Under the pieces are notes generated by a model. That model did no database searches. It saw nothing but the letters and a program-made list of their open reading frames with translations, and was not told the origin of the DNA. Positions 6,995 to 11,681 of a stretch of 11,681 nucleotides of DNA are shown one piece after another; the first letter of the stretch is position 1, and the number at the start of each line of letters is the position of its first letter. A program made the translations under genes and the position numbers. Source of the DNA: Flavisolibacter sp. (lineage in GTDB: Bacteria > Bacteroidota > Bacteroidia > Chitinophagales > Chitinophagaceae); the NCBI GenBank assembly GCA_025936195.1, contig JAICTW010000019.1, positions 1 through 11,681 of the forward strand, written 5' to 3'.

Positions 6995-7813
6995 TTGAGA
7001 AGGATCTTTCTTTTCTGCTTGCTCTGCATTGCTTTTGCTTTTGCAAGAGCTCAAACTATTCAAACACCTGTTTTAGCAAATTATACAAGAACAGAAGCTT
7101 ACAGTTCTGCTTATACCAATGCATTTTCATTTACCGGCAATCAGGCTGCATTGGTTAATAGTAAAACTTTTTCTGCCGGAGTGTTTGGTGAAAGAAGATT
7201 TATGCTGAAGGACTTAAGTTCTTATCAATTTGTTCTTGCCTTACCAATATCGAGCGGCCATTTTGGTTTGCAAGCCAATCATTTTGGAAGTTCGTTATAT
7301 AATGAGTCAAAATTGGGAATAGCATACGCAAGAAATCTCGGTAAAATTGATGTTGGTGTTCAGTTCAATTATTTTTCTTTCAAAACCTCTGGCTATGAAA
7401 ATACATCCGCCATCAATTTTGAAGGAGGAGCTATTCTGCATGTAAACGATCAGTTTCAAACGGGAATTCACATTTACAATCCAACTCGTGTAAGTATTGG
7501 AAAGATTGGTGAAGAAAAGCTTCCGGTGATCTATTCTTTCGGAATGGGTTACGAGGTTTCTGATAAATTTTTCATTGGAACAGAAATAGAAAAGGTAGAA
7601 AGTCAACCTATAAATGTCAATGCAGGTTTGCAATATTCCTTCGATGAAAAACTTTTTGCAAAAACGGGAATTGCTTCTGCTACTTCTTCGTTTTATATAG
7701 GACTGGGATTTTTATGGAACGGAATCAGAATAGATGTTACGGCTTCTGTGCATCCGAGTTTGGGAATGACTCCGGGCTTATTATTATTGTACAATTCACC
7801 GGAGAAAAATTGA
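6995..7813 (+). CDS. Outer-membrane beta-barrel-like protein of unknown function, probable UUG start
   Basis: This is a 272-residue protein, counted from the TTG at 6995, that I cannot assign to a named family. The frame has a TAA at 6971-6973 and no ATG before the signal peptide, so TTG is the best start (ATA at 6980 is the only other candidate). Residues 1-20 form a clear signal peptide, basic MRR followed by a Phe/Leu/Ala core and cleavage near ARA before QT. The mature protein consists of short alternating strands, for example FSAGVFGERRF, HFGLQANHFGSSLYN, IDVGVQFNYFSF and FYIGLGFLWNGIRIDVTASVH. These resemble PorV/PorQ or UPF0164-type barrels, but that resemblance is only impressionistic. 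Its TGA overlaps the TTG start of the next gene (TTGA), implying an operon and perhaps a shared function at the outer membrane. Confidence 0.78.
   Translation: MRRIFLFCLLCIAFAFARAQTIQTPVLANYTRTEAYSSAYTNAFSFTGNQAALVNSKTFSAGVFGERRFMLKDLSSYQFVLALPISSGHFGLQANHFGSSLYNESKLGIAYARNLGKIDVGVQFNYFSFKTSGYENTSAINFEGGAILHVNDQFQTGIHIYNPTRVSIGKIGEEKLPVIYSFGMGYEVSDKFFIGTEIEKVESQPINVNAGLQYSFDEKLFAKTGIASATSSFYIGLGFLWNGIRIDVTASVHPSLGMTPGLLLLYNSPEKN
7801..7804 (+). promoter_or_regulatory. Shine-Dalgarno-like GGAG deciding the TTG start at 7810
   Basis: GGAG followed by five A residues lies immediately before TTG 7810-7812. The spacing is right for ribosome binding, and such motifs are uncommon in Bacteroidota. 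It supports TTG at 7810 over the in-frame ATG at 7714, which lies deep within the preceding gene. Confidence 0.5.
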
Positions 7814-9825
7814 AAAGAATTGCTTTCATACTGTTATTGTTTTTTGCAGGGAATTGCTTTACACAAGACCTTCCGCCAACGACGCAACAGCAATTGGAGA
7901 ACATTGAAGAAGCTACTGATGAAGATCCAAAGGATGACAATTTATTGCAAGAACTTGATTATTTCAAAAGGCATCCCCTTAATTTGAATACAGCAACAGT
8001 TGAAGAATTACAATCGTTGAAAATGATTACAGATCTGCAGATCGGGAATTTTATCCTGTATAGAGGTTTACTTGGAAATCTTGTCAATATTTATGAGTTG
8101 CAGGCCGTACCCACCTGGGATCTTTTCACCATCAGAAAAATACTTCCTTATGTTTTTGTTGGCAGTCCGGTTTCCCTAAGGGAAAATTTTCGCTCCAGGT
8201 TTCACAACGGCGATCAGATGTTATTGTTTCGTATTTCAAGAGTGCTGGAAAAATCAAGAGGATATGATACCTCTTTACGCACTCATTATCTTGGCGACAG
8301 AAATCATTTGTTGTTCCGTTACCGTTATCAATACAAAGACCTTCTTTATTTCGGATTAACGGGAGACAAGGATGCGGGAGAACAATTTTTTAAAGGAGAT
8401 CAATCGAAAGGATTTGATTTTTATTCTTTTCATTTTTTTGCAAGACGGCTCGGAATTATTAAGTCAATTGCATTGGGTGATTATACAGTTAATCTTGGAC
8501 AAGGATTAATTCAGTGGCAATCGCTGGCGTTTGGAAAAGGCTCTGAAGTGATGTCTGTTAAAAGGCAAGCTCCTGTATTGGTCCCTTATCGTTCGGCAGG
8601 AGAATTTTATTTCAATCGCGGAATTGGCATTACACTGCAAAAGAAAAATACGGAAGCAACGGTCTTTGCCTCTTACAAAAAGATCAGCGGCAATATTGTA
8701 AATGATACAATTGAAAGGTTTACCAGTTTACTCACTTCAGGATATTATAGAACCGCTTCAGAGATCGCCGATAAGAACCAAATTACACTTGCATCGTTTG
8801 GTGGAAATATCAGTTATCAAAATTCAGTCTTCAAAATTGGATTGAATGCAGTTGCTCATCGATTTGATATTCCTCTTCAGAAAAGAGGCGAGCCGTACAA
8901 TTTATTTGCGATCAGCGGAAGAAATGTTTTCAACTCAAGTGTGGATTACAGTTATACCTATCAGAACATTCATTTATTTGGGGAAGCAGCGATTGACAAA
9001 AACTTGCATAAAGCATTTCTAAGTGGTGTATTGATGAGCGTGGATCAGAAAGTGGACCTTTCTTTCTTGTATCGCAACATTCAAAAGCAATATCAATCAC
9101 TTTTCGGCAATGCATTTACTGAAAACACAACACCCGCTAATGAAAAAGGGTTTTATACCGGTATTGTTATAAGGCCGGTTACAGGATGGCAGTTGAATGC
9201 GTATGCAGATTTCTTTCAATTTCCCTGGATCAAATATTTGGTCAATGCTCCCAGCAGCGGTTATGAGTATTTGGTTCAGCTCAATTATCAGCCAAATAAA
9301 CAGTTCGGAATGTATGTGCGTTTCAAAAATAAAAATAAGCCGGTTGACAGTTTTGGCAGCGGAGTCATTTATTATCCGGAAGATCAGGTGAAACAAAATC
9401 TCCGTTTGCATTTAGCACAGCAGTTATCTCCTGCATTTACTATTACCAGCAGAGTTGAGATGGTGTGGTTCAATCATCAGTTTAAAAAGGCAGAGCAGGG
9501 ATTTTTAGGTTATGTTGAGGGAAGCTATGATTGGAAAAAGTTATCTGCTAACCTGCGCCTTCAATATTTTGAAACCAATGATTACAACAGCCGGATCTAT
9601 GTTTATGAGTCAGATGTATTGTACAGCGTTTCTATTCCGGCTTTTTATGATAAGGGCTTCCGGTACTATCTAAACCTTAATTATGATATAACCAAAAAAA
9701 TGCAGTGCTGGCTTCGTTGGGCTCAAACCATTTACAGTGATAGAAACGTAATTGGAAGTGGTTTGGATGAGATTGAGGGAAATAAGAAAACTGAAATTAA
9801 GATGCAATTGCAATATAAATTTTGA
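7810..9825 (+). CDS. Helix-hairpin-helix protein fused to a long outer-membrane barrel-like domain
   Basis: I take the TTG at 7810 as the start, giving 671 residues. An in-frame ATG at 7714 would add 32 residues that overlap the previous gene by 100 bases and bury the signal peptide. From the TTG the protein starts LKRIAFILLLFFAGNCFTQ (first residue read as Met), a good signal peptide. An acidic linker follows, then a ComEA/PulK-like helix-hairpin-helix region (about 53-115): HPLNLNTATVEELQSLKMI, then NIYELQAVP and IRKILPYV. The remaining 550 residues are rich in alternating aromatic strands (RYRYQYKDLLYFGLTG, GMYVRFKNKNK, LRLQYFETNDY) and end MQLQYKF with the terminal Phe of outer-membrane barrels. 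Helix-hairpin-helix modules usually bind DNA backbone, but in ComEA-like secreted proteins they can have other roles. No function is assigned. It is coupled to the upstream gene by TTGA. Confidence 0.87.
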   Translation: MKRIAFILLLFFAGNCFTQDLPPTTQQQLENIEEATDEDPKDDNLLQELDYFKRHPLNLNTATVEELQSLKMITDLQIGNFILYRGLLGNLVNIYELQAVPTWDLFTIRKILPYVFVGSPVSLRENFRSRFHNGDQMLLFRISRVLEKSRGYDTSLRTHYLGDRNHLLFRYRYQYKDLLYFGLTGDKDAGEQFFKGDQSKGFDFYSFHFFARRLGIIKSIALGDYTVNLGQGLIQWQSLAFGKGSEVMSVKRQAPVLVPYRSAGEFYFNRGIGITLQKKNTEATVFASYKKISGNIVNDTIERFTSLLTSGYYRTASEIADKNQITLASFGGNISYQNSVFKIGLNAVAHRFDIPLQKRGEPYNLFAISGRNVFNSSVDYSYTYQNIHLFGEAAIDKNLHKAFLSGVLMSVDQKVDLSFLYRNIQKQYQSLFGNAFTENTTPANEKGFYTGIVIRPVTGWQLNAYADFFQFPWIKYLVNAPSSGYEYLVQLNYQPNKQFGMYVRFKNKNKPVDSFGSGVIYYPEDQVKQNLRLHLAQQLSPAFTITSRVEMVWFNHQFKKAEQGFLGYVEGSYDWKKLSANLRLQYFETNDYNSRIYVYESDVLYSVSIPAFYDKGFRYYLNLNYDITKKMQCWLRWAQTIYSDRNVIGSGLDEIEGNKKTEIKMQLQYKF

Positions 9826-9895
9826 ACTTGGATCAAACTAATTTCATAGCTCATCAATAAAAATTTTCCGTTTATAAAAAAATATTTCCGCTTGT

Positions 9896-9920
9896 TTTTT
9901 TTAACAGTCTGTTAAAAAAA
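9896..9920. repeat. Perfect 25-base palindrome in the region upstream of the susC-like gene
   Basis: Two perfect 12-base arms, TTTTTTTAACAG and CTGTTAAAAAAA, flank a single T at 9908. It lies 70 bases after the stop of the HhH-barrel gene and about 105 bases before the susC-like ATG. As RNA it can fold into an 11-pair stem with a three-base loop, but the stem is almost all A-U and no U-run follows on the plus strand, so it is a poor classical terminator. It could be a protein-binding operator, or a weak bidirectional terminator with its T-run inside the stem. Confidence 0.6.
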
Positions 9921-9946
9921 CCTTTAACTTACGCAGCAATTTTTAT

Positions 9947-9980
9947 AGATGGTCTGTCTCCAACTTGGCAGATGGTCTGT
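9947..9980 (+). repeat. 11-base direct repeat AGATGGTCTGT, two copies
   Basis: AGATGGTCTGT occurs at 9947-9957 and again at 9970-9980, start to start 23 bases, close to two helical turns. The core TCTGT also occurs in the palindrome at 9908-9912, 45 bases before the first copy. Each repeat has weak internal symmetry (CAGA/TCTG in the second). It sits 45-78 bases before the susC-like start, where an activator or repressor would be expected. The repeat is seen directly; the regulatory role is inference. Confidence 0.5.
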
Positions 9981-10024
9981 AAAACATGGACGATCTAAGT
10001 TTTAAATCTAAATTGAACATTCAC

Positions 10025-11681
10025 ATGAGAAAAATTTTATCACTGCTATCAGTGCTAATGTTATTTTATTCATTAGCCTACGGTCAAACCCGTACAGTTA
10101 CAGGCAAGGTGACAGATGCTCAGGGAAGACCTGTCCCGTTTGCTTCAGTTTTAATTAAAGGATCAACTACCGGGGTTGCGGCAGACGCTGCTGGTAATTT
10201 TAGCATTCAGGCGCCTCCCAATGTAACGTTTATTGTAAGTGCAGCAGGTTTTGAGGACTCAGAAATCAAAATTGGAACGAGCACAACAGTAAGTGCAGTA
10301 CTTAGTAACCAAAGTACTATGAACGAAGTTGTTGTGACTGCTTTAGGTATTAGAAGAAGCAGAAATGAGCTTCCTTATGCGGCCCAGCAAGTTAGTGGAG
10401 ATGATGTTCTAAAAACCAGGAACGACAATTTTGTTAATTCCTTATCGGGTAAAGTTTCCGGATTAAATGTCAAAACCAACAATAATTTGGGTGGTTCCAC
10501 TAATGTTATTATCAGGGGTTATAAATCTCTAACAGGAAATAATCAGGCTCTTTTTGTTATTGACGGGGTTCCTGTTGATAATTCAAATACAAACAGTGGT
10601 AGTGTACAGCAAGGATTTGCTGGGTATGACTATGGAAATGCTGCTGCTGACATTAATCCCGATGATATCGAATCAATCAACGTATTAAAAGGTGCTGCTG
10701 CTACCGCTTTGTATGGTTCAAGAGCAGGGAACGGGGTTATTCTTATTGAAACCAAAAAAGCAAAAAGAGGTTTGGGTGTAACTGTTAATCTTGGTGCTTC
10801 AACAGGAACAATGGATAAGAGCACCTGGGTAAAATACCAACACGAGTATGGAGCCGGATACTATGACAAAGACTATTATCATTATTCAGGTGTATCATCC
10901 CCAGACAGACATTTTCTTTATAAAGATGCGAATGGTGATGGAGTTCCTGATTTAATTGTACCAACTACAGAAGATGCTTCTTTTGGAGCGGCATTCAATC
11001 CAAATCTGCTGGTTTATCAGTGGTATGCTTTTGATCCCACTTCTCCTAATTATTTAAAGGCAACACCTTGGATGGCTGCTGCCAATGACCCCACTAAATT
11101 TTTTGAAACGCCATTCTCCACTAGCAATAGCGTTATGGTTAATGGGGCCAACGACAAAGGTTTTTTTAAACTGGGGTATACTATCAATCATGACAAAGGG
11201 ATTCTGCCAAATAGCAAGCTGGATAAAAATCTGTTTACTGTAGGAGGTTCTTACAAGCTTACTGAAAAGTTAACAGCTTCTACAAACATTGATTTTTCAG
11301 TGATCAATGGTGTTGGAAGGTACGGAATGGGTTATGACAATAATAATGTAGCCGCTAACTTCCGCGAATGGTGGGAGATGAATGTGGATGTTAAGGATCT
11401 GAAAGCTGCTTACGATCGTACCGGTCAAAATATAACGTGGAACGAAAAATCACCACCATCAAACATAAACCCTATCTATTGGGACAACCCATATTTCACT
11501 CGTTACAAAAGTTATGAAAATGATAGCCGTTATAGAACAATAGGAAATGTTGCTCTTAACTATGCGTTTACTGATTGGTTAAATTTAATGGGCAGGGTTT
11601 CCATGGATTCTTATGATGAGTTACAGGAAGAGCGTCAGGGCTATAACAGCATTAATATCGCAGGATACAACAGATATAACA
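10025..11681 (+). CDS. SusC/RagA-family TonB-dependent outer-membrane receptor, cut by the right edge
   Basis: The first 552 codons are present and no stop is reached; complete family members have about 1,000 residues. The ATG at 10025 opens a signal peptide (MRKILSLLSVLMLFYSLAYG, cleaved before Gln21). A CarboxypepD_reg-like beta-sandwich follows (about 24-95: TVTGKVTDAQGRPVPFASV). A TonB-box-like EVVVTA lies at 101-106, and the plug domain at about 115-245 has IRGYKSL, LFVIDGVPVDN and the SusC signature ALYGSRAGNGVILIETKK. Barrel strands begin after about residue 250. A DANGDGVPD loop (301-309) has the Asp-x-Asn-x-Asp-Gly spacing of calcium-binding loops. SusC-like proteins import large substrates, often glycans or peptides, across the outer membrane with a SusD-like lipoprotein lid. 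SusD would lie beyond the right edge, so the substrate is unknown. Confidence 0.96.
   Translation, partial: MRKILSLLSVLMLFYSLAYGQTRTVTGKVTDAQGRPVPFASVLIKGSTTGVAADAAGNFSIQAPPNVTFIVSAAGFEDSEIKIGTSTTVSAVLSNQSTMNEVVVTALGIRRSRNELPYAAQQVSGDDVLKTRNDNFVNSLSGKVSGLNVKTNNNLGGSTNVIIRGYKSLTGNNQALFVIDGVPVDNSNTNSGSVQQGFAGYDYGNAAADINPDDIESINVLKGAAATALYGSRAGNGVILIETKKAKRGLGVTVNLGASTGTMDKSTWVKYQHEYGAGYYDKDYYHYSGVSSPDRHFLYKDANGDGVPDLIVPTTEDASFGAAFNPNLLVYQWYAFDPTSPNYLKATPWMAAANDPTKFFETPFSTSNSVMVNGANDKGFFKLGYTINHDKGILPNSKLDKNLFTVGGSYKLTEKLTASTNIDFSVINGVGRYGMGYDNNNVAANFREWWEMNVDVKDLKAAYDRTGQNITWNEKSPPSNINPIYWDNPYFTRYKSYENDSRYRTIGNVALNYAFTDWLNLMGRVSMDSYDELQEERQGYNSINIAGYNRYN

Larger units (their letters stand above)
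9826..10024. other. AT-rich 199-base intergenic region before the susC-like gene
   Basis: This is the longest gene-free stretch in the window. It contains the 25-base palindrome and the AGATGGTCTGT repeat described separately. A possible -7 element, TAAGTTTT (9996-10003), matches TAnnTTTG at all but the last base and lies 21 bases before the ATG, but no well-spaced TTG partner is present. No open reading frame or tRNA-like structure was seen. The region probably holds the end of the upstream transcript and the promoter of the receptor gene. Confidence 0.5.

Noticed and set aside
7714..7809. ATG-started N-terminal extension of the helix-hairpin-helix protein
   Set aside because: It lies wholly inside the preceding gene in another frame and would place 32 non-signal residues before a clear signal peptide; TTG 7810 with GGAG and a TTGA overlap is more convincing.
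9097..9411. 104-codon minus-strand open frame inside the HhH-barrel gene
   Set aside because: It lies opposite a well-supported coding region with no motif and is cysteine/isoleucine-rich in the manner of antisense shadows.

Overview
The window looks like a chromosomal segment of a Bacteroidota bacterium, most likely in or near the Chitinophagaceae/Sphingobacteriales. The reasons are a SusC/RagA-type TonB-dependent receptor with an N-terminal CarboxypepD_reg-like domain, a TPR + PD40 propeller + OmpA protein, many signal peptides ending in -AQ, AT-rich intergenic DNA, and few Shine-Dalgarno sequences. No tRNA, rRNA, CRISPR array, transposase or phage gene was seen. The family assignment is inference; the phylum is well supported.

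Left part (1-1911). A minus-strand gene runs off the left edge; only its first 25 codons are present. It is preceded by a minus-strand FAD-dependent oxidoreductase of the DAO family. Divergent from this is a small secreted or outer-membrane protein of unknown function on the plus strand. Its stop codon directly abuts the stop of the convergent dprA gene.

Middle part (1912-6924). This is a run of co-directional minus-strand genes. In transcription order they are folD (one-carbon folate metabolism), queE (7-deazaguanine/queuosine synthesis, coupled to folD by an ATGA overlap), a PorE-like TPR/PD40/OmpA envelope protein, hicB (antitoxin), a hicA toxin gene broken by a one-base frameshift, and dprA (ssDNA-binding RecA loader). 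The hicA remnant was found by reading the minus strand directly. Adding one T to a T4 run restores a complete 63-residue HicA.

Right part (6995-11681). Two plus-strand genes overlap at TTGA and both appear to start with UUG: a small outer-membrane beta-barrel-like protein, and a 671-residue protein joining a tandem helix-hairpin-helix region to a long barrel-like domain. A 199-base AT-rich intergenic region follows, with a perfect 25-base palindrome and an 11-base direct repeat. Then comes the 5' part of a SusC-like TonB-dependent receptor that continues past the right edge, so its expected SusD partner cannot be seen.

Most of the window is ordinary core metabolism and envelope biology. The most unusual items are the frameshifted hicA between an intact hicB and dprA, the HhH-plus-barrel protein with its UUG-started partner, and the structured region upstream of the susC-like gene. 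I did not find evidence of a clearly new multi-gene system.
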